Shown piece after piece: positions 31,508 through 39,905 of a DNA stretch of 64,000 bases (the first letter of the stretch is position 1; the number at the start of each line of letters is the position of its first letter). Location: contig NZ_FOXJ01000003.1 in NCBI RefSeq assembly GCF_900115685.1, positions 248,001 to 312,000 of the forward strand, given 5' to 3'. Both the position numbers and the translations under genes were made by a program. Below the pieces are notes generated by a model, which saw nothing but the letters and a program-made list of their open reading frames with translations, searched no databases and had not been told where the DNA came from. The stretch is from Variovorax sp. 770b2 (lineage in GTDB: Bacteria > Pseudomonadota > Gammaproteobacteria > Burkholderiales > Burkholderiaceae_C).

Positions 31508-32716
31508 ATGTCCGACTCGCACAAAGAAGACCCCGCTGCACAGGCCCTGGACACGCGGCTCACGCGCACCGGCAAATCGCCTGCCTATTTCGGTGGCACG
31601 CCCGTCAACACGCCGCTGGTGCGCGCCAGCACCGTGCTGTTCGACAGCGTGGCCGCGATGCGCGACACGCGCGCGCGCCGCGGCGACGAGCGCGCCTTCA
31701 GCTACGGTGCACGCGGCACGCCCACCACCTTCGCGCTCGAAGATGCGGTGAGCGAACTCGAAGGCGCGTATCGCACGCGCCTGTTCCCAACGGGTCTTGC
31801 CGCCATCGGCATGGTGCTGCTGTCGTACCTGAAGCCGGGCGACCACGTGCTGATGTCCGACAGCGTGTACGAGCCGACGCGCAATCTCGTGCATTCGTTC
31901 CTCGCGCCCTACGGCATCCGCAGCAGCTTCTTCGCGGCCGATGGCAGCGGCATCGAGGCGCTGTTCGAGCCCGCCACGCGCCTGGTCTACGCCGAATGCC
32001 CCGGCTCGCTGGTCTACGAGATGTGCGACCTGCCCAAGCTCGCGGAACTTGCGCATGCGCGCGGCGCGCTGCTCGCGGCGGACAACACCTGGGGTTCGGG
32101 CGTGCAGTACCGGCCTCTCGCACTCGGCGCGGACATCTCCACGATGGCCGCCACCAAGTACCTCTCGGGCCACTCCGACGTGATGATGGGCACCGTCGCC
32201 ACCACGCGCGAAGCCTGGCAGCCGCTCAATGAGCGCTGCGATGCCTTCGGCATGACCGTGAGCCCCGACGATGCCTGGCTGGTGCTGCGCGGCATGCGCA
32301 CGCTTTCGGCGCGGCTGCAGATGCACGAGCGGCACGCGCTCGAAGTGGCGCACTGGCTCCAGGCACGGCCCGAGGTGGCGACGGTGTTCTGCCCCGCGTT
32401 GCCGCAGCACCCGAGCCACGACATCTGGAAGCGCGATTGCAACGGCACCAACGGGCTGCTTTCGTTCGAGTTCAAGCCAGGCACCGAAAACGCGGCGGTC
32501 GAGCGCTTCGTCGATGCGCTCGCGCTCTTCGGCCGCGGTTCGTCGTGGGGCGGCTACGAAAGCCTCGTGGCATGGACCAACATGCGTGCGGCGCGCAGCG
32601 TGACCGACTGGAGCGCGCGCGGCGCGGTCGTGCGGCTGCACATCGGCCTCGAAGCGCCGGCCGATCTGCAGCGCGATCTTGCGCAAGGCTTCGCGGCGAT
32701 GACCGGTTCGCGTTGA
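31508..32716 (+). CDS. metC: Cystathionine beta-lyase-type PLP enzyme
   Basis: A 402-residue PLP enzyme of the Cys/Met metabolism family. It shows FPTGLAAIGMVLLSYL (phosphate-binding turn), YAECPGS, AADNTWGSGVQYRPL (Asp contacting the pyridine N) and the Schiff-base Lys in MAATKYLSGHSDVM. The NTW/YLSGHSD pattern is that of bacterial cystathionine beta-lyase, which splits cystathionine or other cysteine S-conjugates to pyruvate, ammonia and a thiol. As last gene of this operon it would release a thiol that the dioxygenase and rhodanese can handle. Catabolic C-S lyase is as likely as methionine synthesis. Confidence 0.85.
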   Translation: MSDSHKEDPAAQALDTRLTRTGKSPAYFGGTPVNTPLVRASTVLFDSVAAMRDTRARRGDERAFSYGARGTPTTFALEDAVSELEGAYRTRLFPTGLAAIGMVLLSYLKPGDHVLMSDSVYEPTRNLVHSFLAPYGIRSSFFAADGSGIEALFEPATRLVYAECPGSLVYEMCDLPKLAELAHARGALLAADNTWGSGVQYRPLALGADISTMAATKYLSGHSDVMMGTVATTREAWQPLNERCDAFGMTVSPDDAWLVLRGMRTLSARLQMHERHALEVAHWLQARPEVATVFCPALPQHPSHDIWKRDCNGTNGLLSFEFKPGTENAAVERFVDALALFGRGSSWGGYESLVAWTNMRAARSVTDWSARGAVVRLHIGLEAPADLQRDLAQGFAAMTGSR

Positions 32717-32746
32717 CCCTCCCGGGCCTCATGGCCTAACATCGCC

Positions 32747-32778
32747 CCCGCGGTGCAAGCCGCGCCCGGGCCCGCGGG
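32747..32778 (+). other. Structured leader of the ankyrin gene
   Basis: In the 177-bp gap, CCCGCGG (32747-32753) pairs with CCGCGGG (32772-32778), and further self-complementary GC stretches follow at 32808-32828. A TAACAT hexamer at 32737-32742 could be a -10 box. No known riboswitch class was recognised; the rest of the gap shows nothing else. Confidence 0.3.
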
Positions 32779-32893
32779 AAGGGTTGAACCCACTTGCTTT
32801 CGCATGCTGCTGCGCGCTCGCGCGGCGCTACCAACCAGCTCCTTTGTGCAGCCGGATTTGCGGGTCGTCGGCGCTTCATGCACGGAGGTTCAT

Positions 32894-34549
32894 GTGAAAC
32901 GCATTCCCGCACGGCCCGATCTCGGGCATCTCAAGAAGCAGGCCAAAGCGCTGCTTGCCAGCTACCGCGGCGGCGACCCCGCCGCCCTCTCCCGATTCCG
33001 CGACGCACTGCCTGCCGCCGCCCGCAAGGACGATGCGGCCATTGCCGCGCTCGGCCTGCGCCTGCACGACGCGCAATCGTGCCTTGCGCGCGAATACGGC
33101 TTCGTGTCGTGGGTCGATCTGCAGGGCTTTGTGCTCGCACGCATCGCGCAGGCGAACGACCCGACCCGCGCGGTGCTGCTCTGGCTGCGCGCCGCGTATG
33201 CGGGCGAAATCTCGGGCGGCAACAACCTCGCCAGGCCCGCGGTGGCCGCGCGCCTGCTCGAAGAAAGCCCCGGTCTCCTGGGCGACGACCCGCACCTCGC
33301 GTGTGCCATCGGCGATGAGGACGTGCTGCGACAGACCATCGCGCGCGATCCGGACTGGGTCCGGCGCGCAGGCGGCCCGCTCTCGCTGCCGCCGCTCAAT
33401 GCGGTCGCCTTCTCCAGCCTGGTGCAGTTGCCGGCCTTTCGCGAGCGCCTGCGCGCCTGCGCGAAGCTGCTGCTCGATGCCGGGGCCGATCCGAACCAGG
33501 CCATCGGCAGCCGCTGGCCGCCGGCGTCGCTCGCTGCGCCGTCCGTGGAGGACCGCCTCTCCGCGCTGTACGGCGCCGCGGGACAGAACCGCGATGTGGA
33601 AATCACGCGGCTGCTGCTGGACGCCGGCGCCGACCCGAACGACGGCGAATCGCTCTACCACTCGCTCGAAGCGCCCGCCTGCACGCGCCTGCTGCTGAAG
33701 GCCGGCGCGCGCGTCGGCGGCACGAACGCGCTCTACCGCGTGCTCGATCTCGACCAGCTCGAATCGCTGCAACTGCTGCTCGCGCACGGCGGCGATCCGA
33801 ACGAAGCCGCGCCCGGCGAACCCACGAGCGACTGGGGGCGGCCGCTGCTGTGGGCCATCCGGCGGCGGCGTTCGGCTGCGCACATCGAGGCGCTGCTGGA
33901 CGCGGGTGCCGACGCGTCGGTGCGCACGCCCGAGGGTGTCGATGCGCGCAGGCTGGCCTTGCGCTTCGGGCTGACGGAGGTGGCGCAACTGCTCGCACAG
34001 CGGGCCGGCGGCGACGCGCAGTTGCCGCCCGACGATGAGTTCATCGCCGCATGCGCGCGCGGCGACGGGCCTGCCGCACGGCGCATCTTGGCGGAACATC
34101 CGCAGGTAATTTCCACACTCTCTCCCACGCAACTGCGCCTGCTGCCCGAGCTGGCCGCGCAGCCGGGCTGCGGTGCGGCCGTGCAGCTCATGGTCGAGCT
34201 CGGCTGGCCGGTCGCCACGACCGGCGGCGACTGGGACGGCTCGGCACTGAACCACGCCGTGTTCCGCGGCGATGCGGCGCTCGCGCGCTTCCTGCTCGCG
34301 CACGGCGCCGCATGGACCGAGCAGCACGGCTTCGGCGACAACGTCAGCGGCTCGCTGTCGTGGGCCTCGCTCAACCAGCCCACCGACGACGGCGACTGGG
34401 TCGGCTGCGCCGAGGCGCTCGTCGCGCACGGCATGCCCGGCGCGCAGCCCGACCCGGGCGGCTCGGACGGCGTGCTCGTCGATGGGCGCCTCAAACGGTT
34501 CTCCGACGAGGTGACCGACTACCTGCTCGGCGCGTCCAGGGTGCCTTGA
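32894..34549 (+). CDS. Ankyrin-repeat protein
   Basis: A 551-residue cytoplasmic protein with ankyrin repeats. Clear units include LLLDAGADPNQAIG (about 194-207), ITRLLLDAGADPNDGES, LQLLLAHGGDPNEAA and IEALLDAGADASVRTPEG, and more degenerate ones to the end (ALARFLLAHGAAW). Ankyrin repeats mediate protein-protein contacts. The first 100 residues (DLGHLKKQAKALLASYRGGD) form a helical lead-in common to bacterial proteins of this type. GTG at 32894 is chosen because GGAGG lies five bases before it; the ATG two bases upstream is out of frame. Function unknown. Confidence 0.85.
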   Translation: MKRIPARPDLGHLKKQAKALLASYRGGDPAALSRFRDALPAAARKDDAAIAALGLRLHDAQSCLAREYGFVSWVDLQGFVLARIAQANDPTRAVLLWLRAAYAGEISGGNNLARPAVAARLLEESPGLLGDDPHLACAIGDEDVLRQTIARDPDWVRRAGGPLSLPPLNAVAFSSLVQLPAFRERLRACAKLLLDAGADPNQAIGSRWPPASLAAPSVEDRLSALYGAAGQNRDVEITRLLLDAGADPNDGESLYHSLEAPACTRLLLKAGARVGGTNALYRVLDLDQLESLQLLLAHGGDPNEAAPGEPTSDWGRPLLWAIRRRRSAAHIEALLDAGADASVRTPEGVDARRLALRFGLTEVAQLLAQRAGGDAQLPPDDEFIAACARGDGPAARRILAEHPQVISTLSPTQLRLLPELAAQPGCGAAVQLMVELGWPVATTGGDWDGSALNHAVFRGDAALARFLLAHGAAWTEQHGFGDNVSGSLSWASLNQPTDDGDWVGCAEALVAHGMPGAQPDPGGSDGVLVDGRLKRFSDEVTDYLLGASRVP

Positions 34550-34557
34550 GGCGCAAC

Positions 34558-34588
34558 GAGCGGGCCGCTCATACCCGCCGGCCCGCTC
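34558..34588. terminator. Bidirectional terminator-like hairpin
   Basis: GAGCGGGCCG (34558-34567) and CGGCCCGCTC (34579-34588) form a perfect 10-bp GC-rich stem with an 11-base loop between two convergent genes. No clear T run follows on either strand, so termination efficiency is uncertain. Confidence 0.5.
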
Positions 34589-34609
34589 GCTCGCCCGCTT
34601 CACGTCATC

Positions 34610-35029
34610 TCAATCGCAAGCGATCACGCCCGCGGGCGAATTGCGCAGGCGGTTGAGAAACGTCAGTTGCACCTTGGCCGTTTCGCTCCCCTGCGCCGCG
34701 GCCTGGCGCATCCACTGGCGCGCCTCGCAGCGGTCCGCGCGCACCGACATGCCGTAGAGCACGGGCCCGGTGAGCAGCACCATGCCGAGCATCTCCTGCG
34801 CCTCGGCATCGCCCTGCGTGGCGGCTTCGCGCAGTTGCTGGAGCATCGTGCGGTAGTCGCGGGCGGTCTGGGCTTCGAGCGCAAGCTGGAAGCGCTGCGC
34901 CGCGTGCAGTTCGAGGCCACGGTCGGGTGGCCCCGCCGCGGCGAGTGCTGCCGCAAGAAACAGCACGCACGCGAGGAAGATGCGCCAGCGCAGCGACCAG
35001 CTGGCGATCTGGTTGAGTTCGGATGCCAT
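34610..35029 (-). CDS. Small Sel1-repeat-like exported protein
   Basis: A 139-residue protein with a hydrophobic segment at residues 15-33 (signal or anchor) and a Sel1/TPR-like region: AATQGDAEAQEMLGMVLLTG and RQWMRQAAAQGSETAKVQL, the A-x-G-x-x-x-A pattern of Sel1 repeats. Cys100 and the last Cys are isolated. Sel1 proteins act as adaptors. Single gene, convergent with the ankyrin gene. Function unknown. Confidence 0.65.
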   Translation of the reverse strand: MASELNQIASWSLRWRIFLACVLFLAAALAAAGPPDRGLELHAAQRFQLALEAQTARDYRTMLQQLREAATQGDAEAQEMLGMVLLTGPVLYGMSVRADRCEARQWMRQAAAQGSETAKVQLTFLNRLRNSPAGVIACD

Positions 35030-35109
35030 CGACGTTCTCCACAGGTCATTGATGTGGATGCATCGTGGCCCTGCGCGCGCCGGAAGAAAAACTGGAATTC
35101 ACGCAGGGC

Positions 35110-35130
35110 GCCTCAGGCGGGGCCTGAGGC
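35110..35130 (-). terminator. Hairpin downstream of the M20 peptidase gene
   Basis: GCCTCAGGC (35110-35118) and GCCTGAGGC (35122-35130) form a perfect 9-bp stem with a GGG loop (CCC on the minus strand), about 50 bp past the stop of the M20 gene. A T-rich stretch occurs only some 20 bases later on the minus strand, so it is at best a weak terminator. Confidence 0.4.
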
Positions 35131-35196
35131 TGGTCGGCTCAACGAGCGTTCAATGCGCGCTCACTGAACTCTCATCGAGCGCTCATCGAGCGCTCA
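35131..35196. repeat. Tandem 11-bp repeat over the M20 stop codon
   Basis: Six consecutive 11-mers, all ending CTCA or TTCA on the plus strand, fill 35131-35196; the two copies at 35175-35185 and 35186-35196 are identical (TCGAGCGCTCA), the others degenerate. On the coding strand each unit brings a TGA, except where it reads TGA in another frame; because 11 is not a multiple of three the stops fall in all frames. Confidence 0.75.
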
Positions 35197-36448
35197 GGTC
35201 CATCAGCATGCGCGACAGCAGGTAGACCCGCGGCACCACGCTCTCGACCTCGGCATATTCCTCCGGCGTGTGGATGCCGCCGCCCACGATGCCGAAGCCG
35301 TCGAGCACCGGCACGCCCACGCCCGCCACCAGGCTCGCGTCGGCCGCGCCGCCGCTGCTCTCGATGGTGAGCTTCTTGCCGATCTCGGCGTAGATGCCCT
35401 CGGCCATCGCGACCAGCTTGTCCGACGCGGGCGAACGCGGCATCGGCGGCAGGCCGCGCACGAGGCGCACGCGCACTTCAGTGTCGGGGATCAGCTTGTT
35501 CTGCGAGATGCGGATGAGGTCCTTCTCGACGCGATCGAACTCGTCCGGCGTGGCCACGCGCACGTCGCCCTTGGCGCTCGCGCTGGCCGGAATCACGTTG
35601 GTCGCGCCGTTGGCCGTGAGCACCGTGAAGTTGACCGTGGTCTTCTTCGCCGCGTCCGCCGTCTTCGAGAGCTGCAGCACCTGGTGCGCCACCTCCATCG
35701 CGGCGTTGCGGCCGGTCTCGGGCGCGACGCCCGCGTGCGCGGCCAGGCCTTTCACCTCGACCAGCGCGGTGGCCGAGCCCTTGCGCTCCACCACGAGGCC
35801 GTCGGCCGGGCGGCCCGGCTCCAGGTTCAGCGCCACGTCGTGCTGCTTGGCCACGCGCTCGATGAGCGCGGTGGTGCCCACCGAGCCCATCTCCTCGTTC
35901 GTGTCGATCAGGAAGGTGATCTGCCCGTAGTCCTTGAAGCCGATCTTCTGCAGCACCTTCAGCGCCTGCAGCCCGGCAACGACGCCGCCCTTGTTGTCCA
36001 TCACGCCGGGGCCGTAGGCGCGGCCGTCCTTGATATAGAACGGCTTGGCCGCGGCCGTGCCGTCCTTGAACACGGTGTCGATGTGGGCGAGGATGAGGAT
36101 CTTCTTCTTGCCCTGCCCCGTCAGCGTGGCGACCACGTTGCTGCCGGGGTGCGGGTCGGCCGGAAAGGTCTCGATGCGCGCGCCGAGCTGGCGCAGTTCC
36201 TCCACGGCGATCTCACGGACCTTGGCCAGCCCTTCGGTCACGGTCGAGCCGGAGTCGATGTTGACCATGCGCTCCAGCAGCTTCAGCGCCTCGTCCTTCT
36301 GCTGCGTGGCCGCGTCCAGCGCACCCTGGTGCGGCTTCTGGGCCATGGCGTTGCCAGCCAGCAGAGCACACGCGAGCAGCACGCCTTGGCAGGTGGTGCG
36401 CAGCGGCGCGGGGTTCTTGACGGGGAATGGGCGCTTGGAAAAAGTCAT
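35183..36448 (-). CDS. Exported M20-family carboxypeptidase (glutamate carboxypeptidase type)
   Basis: A 421-residue zinc peptidase with a signal peptide (cleaved near NAMAQK, about residue 37). The di-zinc site of the M20 family is visible: LILAHIDTVFKDG (His, Asp), YGPGVMDNKGG (bridging Asp), DTNEEMGS (catalytic Glu and ligand Glu), LNLEPGRPADG, and the final His in GGGIHTPEEYAE. It matches carboxypeptidase G2-like enzymes that remove C-terminal glutamate from folates or peptides in the periplasm. ATG at 36448. The last codons lie in an 11-bp tandem repeat. Confidence 0.88.
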   Translation of the reverse strand: MTFSKRPFPVKNPAPLRTTCQGVLLACALLAGNAMAQKPHQGALDAATQQKDEALKLLERMVNIDSGSTVTEGLAKVREIAVEELRQLGARIETFPADPHPGSNVVATLTGQGKKKILILAHIDTVFKDGTAAAKPFYIKDGRAYGPGVMDNKGGVVAGLQALKVLQKIGFKDYGQITFLIDTNEEMGSVGTTALIERVAKQHDVALNLEPGRPADGLVVERKGSATALVEVKGLAAHAGVAPETGRNAAMEVAHQVLQLSKTADAAKKTTVNFTVLTANGATNVIPASASAKGDVRVATPDEFDRVEKDLIRISQNKLIPDTEVRVRLVRGLPPMPRSPASDKLVAMAEGIYAEIGKKLTIESSGGAADASLVAGVGVPVLDGFGIVGGGIHTPEEYAEVESVVPRVYLLSRMLMDLSAR

Positions 36449-36486
36449 TGGGTCCGTTCTCGGTTCGTTCACTGGATTGCCCAGCG

Positions 36487-36522
36487 CAAAAGAAAGCCTG
36501 CTCCTCGCAGGCGGAGCAGGCT
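36487..36522 (-). terminator. Rho-independent terminator of cstA-ybdD
   Basis: AGCCTGCTCC (36495-36504) and GGAGCAGGCT (36513-36522) form a perfect 10-bp stem with an 8-base loop. On the minus strand the stem is followed at once by TTTCTTTT (36494-36487). It lies 50-85 bases after the stop of the small gene downstream of cstA. Confidence 0.85.
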
Positions 36523-36570
36523 ATCACCCGCGTTCCGCGCGGGTCAAGCGAACGAGATACGGACCGGCCC

Positions 36571-36777
36571 CTAACAGCAACGCCCCTTGCCCGCCCCGTA
36601 CCGCGCCTCCAGCCGCTCGCGGAAGAACGCCTCGTAGCTCATCGGCGGCCGGTCCGGGTGCGTGGCCGCCATGTGGGTGAGGTAGGCGTCGTAGTCGGGC
36701 AGGCCGACCATCAGCCGCAGCGATTGCTTGAGCGAGCGGGCGAAGTAGCGCCCGGCTTCGGGCAATGCGAGGGCCAT
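36571..36777 (-). CDS. YbdD/YjiX-family small protein
   Basis: A 68-residue protein of the YbdD/YjiX (DUF466) family: SLRLMVGLPDYDAYLTHMAATHPDRP and MSYEAFFRERLEARYG, with a Cys-Cys end. In enterobacteria such a small protein is always encoded directly after cstA or btsT and appears to assist the transporter. Here it starts eight bases after the cstA stop and is followed by a strong terminator, so cstA and this gene form a two-gene operon. Confidence 0.9.
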   Translation of the reverse strand: MALALPEAGRYFARSLKQSLRLMVGLPDYDAYLTHMAATHPDRPPMSYEAFFRERLEARYGAGKGRCC

Positions 36778-36785
36778 GCGCGTGC

Positions 36786-38858
36786 TCAGTGGGCGGCCGC
36801 GGCCGATGTGCCGACGGGCTCGAAGGGCGTCTCGTGCGTGGTCGGCCGGTTGGCCGTGCGCGCCGCGAGACAGGCCTTGATGCTGTAGACCAGCACGCTC
36901 AGCACCACGAACATGAAGAGCGCGCACAGCGCCGCATCGAGGCGGTCGTTGAAGACGATGCGCGACATCGCCTCGGGCGTCTTCGCCGGCGCCACGAGCA
37001 CGCCGTTGGCCAGGCCTTCGGTGTACCTGGCCGCGTGCGAGAGGAAGCCGATCTTCGGGTCGGCCGAGAAGATCTTCTGCCAGCCCGCCGTGAGCGTGCA
37101 GGCCAGCAGCCACACGGCCGGTGCAATCGCCACCCACGCATAGCGCTCGCGCTTCATGCGGAACAGCACCACCACGCCCAGCAGCAGCGCCACGGCGGCG
37201 AGCATCTGGTTGGAGATGCCGAAGAGCGGCCACAGCGTGTTGATGCCGCCCAGCGGATCGACCACGCCCTGGTAGAGGAAGTAGCCCCAGGCCGCCACGC
37301 ACAACGCGGTTGCCACGAGGTTGGCCGGCAGCGAATCGGTGCGCTTGAGCGCGGGCACGAAGCTGCCCAGCAAGTCCTGCAGCATGAAGCGGCCGGCGCG
37401 GGTGCCGGCGTCCACCGCGGTGAGGATGAAGAGCGCCTCGAACAGGATCGCGAAGTGGTACCAGAAGGCCATCATGGCCTGCCCGCCGATCACCTGGTGA
37501 AGGATGTGGGCCATGCCCACGGCCAGCGTCGGCGCACCGCCCGCGCGGCCGAGGATGGTGGTCTCGCCCACGTCCTTGGCCGTCTGCAGCAGCATCTCGG
37601 GCGTGATCACGAAGCCCCAGCTCGACACGGTGGCCGCCACCTGCTGCGCGGTCGTTCCGACCAGTGCGCCGGGGCTGTTCATCGCGAAGTACACGCCCGG
37701 CTCGATGCACGAGGCCGCCACCAGCGCCATCACCGCGACGAACGATTCGGCCAGCATGCCGCCGTAGCCGATGAAGCGCGCATGGCGCTCGTTGTCCAGC
37801 ATCTTGGGCGTGGTGCCCGAGGAGATCAGCGCATGGAAGCCCGACACCGCGCCGCACGCGATGGTGATGAACAAGAACGGGAACAGGCTGCCCGACCACA
37901 CCGGCCCATTGCCCTGTGCGAACTGCGTGATGGCCGGCATCTGCAGCGTCGGCATCACGAACACGATGCCGATGGCCAGCGCGATGATGGTGCCGATCTT
38001 CAGGAAGGTCGAGAGGTAGTCGCGCGGTGCCAGCAAGAGCCACACCGGCAGGCTCGCGGCGATGAAGCCGTAGCCCACCAGCATCCAGGTGAGCGCCTTG
38101 CCGTCGAAGGTGAAAAGCGGCGCCCATTCGGCGCTCTGGCTCACGGCCTGCCCGCCGAAGATCGCGAGCATGAGCAGCACGAAGCCGATCAGCGAGACCT
38201 CGCCGATGCGCCCCGGGCGAATGAACCGCAGGTAGATGCCCATGAACAGCGCCACCGGAATCGTCGCGGCCACCGTGAAGGTGCCCCACGGCGATTCGGC
38301 CAGCGCCTTCACCACGATCAGCGCCAGCACCGCCAGGATGATGATCATGATCATGAAGGTGCCGAAGAGCGCGATCATGCCGGGCACCACGCCCATCTCC
38401 TGCTTGACTAGGTCGCCCAGCGAGCGGCCGTCGCGCCGCGTGGAGATGAAGAGAATGATGAAGTCCTGCACCGCGCCCGCGAACACAACGCCCGCCAGGA
38501 TCCACAAGAGGCCGGGCAGGTAGCCCATCTGCGCGGCGAGCACCGGGCCCACCAGTGGGCCTGCCCCGGCAATGGCTGCGAAGTGGTGGCCGAACAGCAC
38601 GTTCTTGTCGGTCGGCACATAGTCCAGGCCGTCGTTGTGGCGGTGCGCGGGCGTCTTGCGGTTGCCGTCCAGGCCCAGCACCTTGTCGGCGATGAACAGG
38701 CTGTAGTAGCGGTAGGCGATCAGGTAGGTGCAGATCGCGGCCGCCACCACCCAGAGGGCGTTGACGCTTTCGCCACGGGTCAGGGCGACGGTGCCGAGCG
38801 CGAACGCGCCGACCACGGCCACGACCAGCCACACCAGGTGGCGGCGGAGGGTTTGCAT
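36786..38858 (-). CDS. cstA: Carbon starvation protein CstA (pyruvate/peptide transporter)
   Basis: A 690-residue inner-membrane protein with about 16-18 hydrophobic helices, beginning with RHLVWLVVAVVGAFALGTVA. Family segments include HHFAAIAGAGPLVGPVLAAQ (about residues 93-112), FHALISSGTTPK (about 331), and MAHILHQVIGGQ. CstA/BtsT proteins import pyruvate and possibly peptides under carbon limitation. GGAGACATCCGC before the ATG at 38858 is a good ribosome binding site. In operon with the YbdD-like gene; a terminator closes the unit. Confidence 0.92.
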   Translation of the reverse strand: MQTLRRHLVWLVVAVVGAFALGTVALTRGESVNALWVVAAAICTYLIAYRYYSLFIADKVLGLDGNRKTPAHRHNDGLDYVPTDKNVLFGHHFAAIAGAGPLVGPVLAAQMGYLPGLLWILAGVVFAGAVQDFIILFISTRRDGRSLGDLVKQEMGVVPGMIALFGTFMIMIIILAVLALIVVKALAESPWGTFTVAATIPVALFMGIYLRFIRPGRIGEVSLIGFVLLMLAIFGGQAVSQSAEWAPLFTFDGKALTWMLVGYGFIAASLPVWLLLAPRDYLSTFLKIGTIIALAIGIVFVMPTLQMPAITQFAQGNGPVWSGSLFPFLFITIACGAVSGFHALISSGTTPKMLDNERHARFIGYGGMLAESFVAVMALVAASCIEPGVYFAMNSPGALVGTTAQQVAATVSSWGFVITPEMLLQTAKDVGETTILGRAGGAPTLAVGMAHILHQVIGGQAMMAFWYHFAILFEALFILTAVDAGTRAGRFMLQDLLGSFVPALKRTDSLPANLVATALCVAAWGYFLYQGVVDPLGGINTLWPLFGISNQMLAAVALLLGVVVLFRMKRERYAWVAIAPAVWLLACTLTAGWQKIFSADPKIGFLSHAARYTEGLANGVLVAPAKTPEAMSRIVFNDRLDAALCALFMFVVLSVLVYSIKACLAARTANRPTTHETPFEPVGTSAAAAH

Positions 38859-39045
38859 GCGGATGTCTCCTCGATATTGGAACCGGGGAGTTTTGCCGCA
38901 TGGGGGCGCGTTGCCATCCGTCGGACCGCGTGGGCGGGCCGCGTGGCACTGCGTAATGGAAAACCCGAGGGGGCGCCTGGGCAAGACCGGATCGCCTCCC
39001 GCAGGGCGTGAGAATGCCGCCACGTATCCAGAGAAAGCTCGCCCC

Positions 39046-39891
39046 ATGTCCACCGTCACCATCCATCCCCAGATCAACGTTCGCAACGACGGCGCCTTCG
39101 TGCTGTTCGGCGGCGTCAACGTCCTCGAGTCACGCGACCTGGCCCTGCGCACCGCGGCCGAGTTCGTGCGCGTTGCCGGCAAGCTGGGCATTCCCTATGT
39201 CTTCAAGGGCAGCTTCGACAAGGCCAACCGCTCGTCGATCCATTCGTACCGCGGCCCGGGCCTGGACGAGGGCCTGAAGATCCTGCAAGAGGTCAAGACC
39301 GAGTTCGGCGTGCCGCTGCTGACCGACGTGCACGAACCCTGGCAGGCGGCCCCGGTCGCCGAGGTGGTCGATGTGCTGCAGTTGCCCGCCTTCCTGGCGC
39401 GGCAGACCGACCTGGTGGTGGCGCTCGCCAGGACCGGCCGCGTCATCAACATCAAGAAGCCGCAGTTCCTGAGCCCGACGCAGGTGCTGAACATCGTCGA
39501 GAAATGCAGGGAAGCCGGCAACGGGCAGATCATCCTGTGCGACCGGGGCACCTGCTTTGGCTACGACAACCTGGTGGTCGACATGCTGGGCTTCGGCGTG
39601 ATGAAGAAGGTGTCGCAAGACCTGCCCGTCATCTTCGATGTGACCCATGCACTGCAGCAGCGCGAGGCCGGCGCCGCCGCGTCCGGTGGCCGGCGCGAGC
39701 AGTTGGTGGACCTGGCGCGTGCCGGCATGGCCGTCGGCCTGGCCGGTCTCTTTCTCGAAGCGCATCCGGACCCGGCACAGGCCAAGTGCGACGGCCCGAG
39801 CGCGCTGCCGCTGGCGCAACTCGAACCGCTGCTCGCGCAACTCAAGGCACTGGACGACCTGGTGAAGTCGTTCCCGGTGCTGGATATCTAG
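39046..39891 (+). CDS. kdsA: 3-deoxy-8-phosphooctulonate (KDO-8-P) synthase
   Basis: A 281-residue aldolase-type enzyme that condenses phosphoenolpyruvate with arabinose 5-phosphate to give KDO-8-phosphate for LPS core. Conserved segments: GVNVLESRDLAL, FKGSFDKANRSSIHSYRGPG (about 53-72), LLTDVHEP, INIKKPQFLSPTQ, ILCDRGTCFGYDNLVVDM and the C-terminal FLEAHPDP. The start ATG at 39046 gives the family's usual length. It stands alone here, whereas in most beta-proteobacteria it lies between pyrG and eno. Confidence 0.93.
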   Translation: MSTVTIHPQINVRNDGAFVLFGGVNVLESRDLALRTAAEFVRVAGKLGIPYVFKGSFDKANRSSIHSYRGPGLDEGLKILQEVKTEFGVPLLTDVHEPWQAAPVAEVVDVLQLPAFLARQTDLVVALARTGRVINIKKPQFLSPTQVLNIVEKCREAGNGQIILCDRGTCFGYDNLVVDMLGFGVMKKVSQDLPVIFDVTHALQQREAGAAASGGRREQLVDLARAGMAVGLAGLFLEAHPDPAQAKCDGPSALPLAQLEPLLAQLKALDDLVKSFPVLDI

Positions 39892-39905
39892 CCGGCTTCA
39901 GCGGC

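Noticed and set aside
32780..32845. tRNA-like stretch on the minus strand (GAGCTGGTTGGTAGC and GGGTTCAACCC)
   Set aside because: The D-arm-like and T-arm-like pieces are there, but no anticodon stem-loop, no matching acceptor stem and no CCA position could be built.
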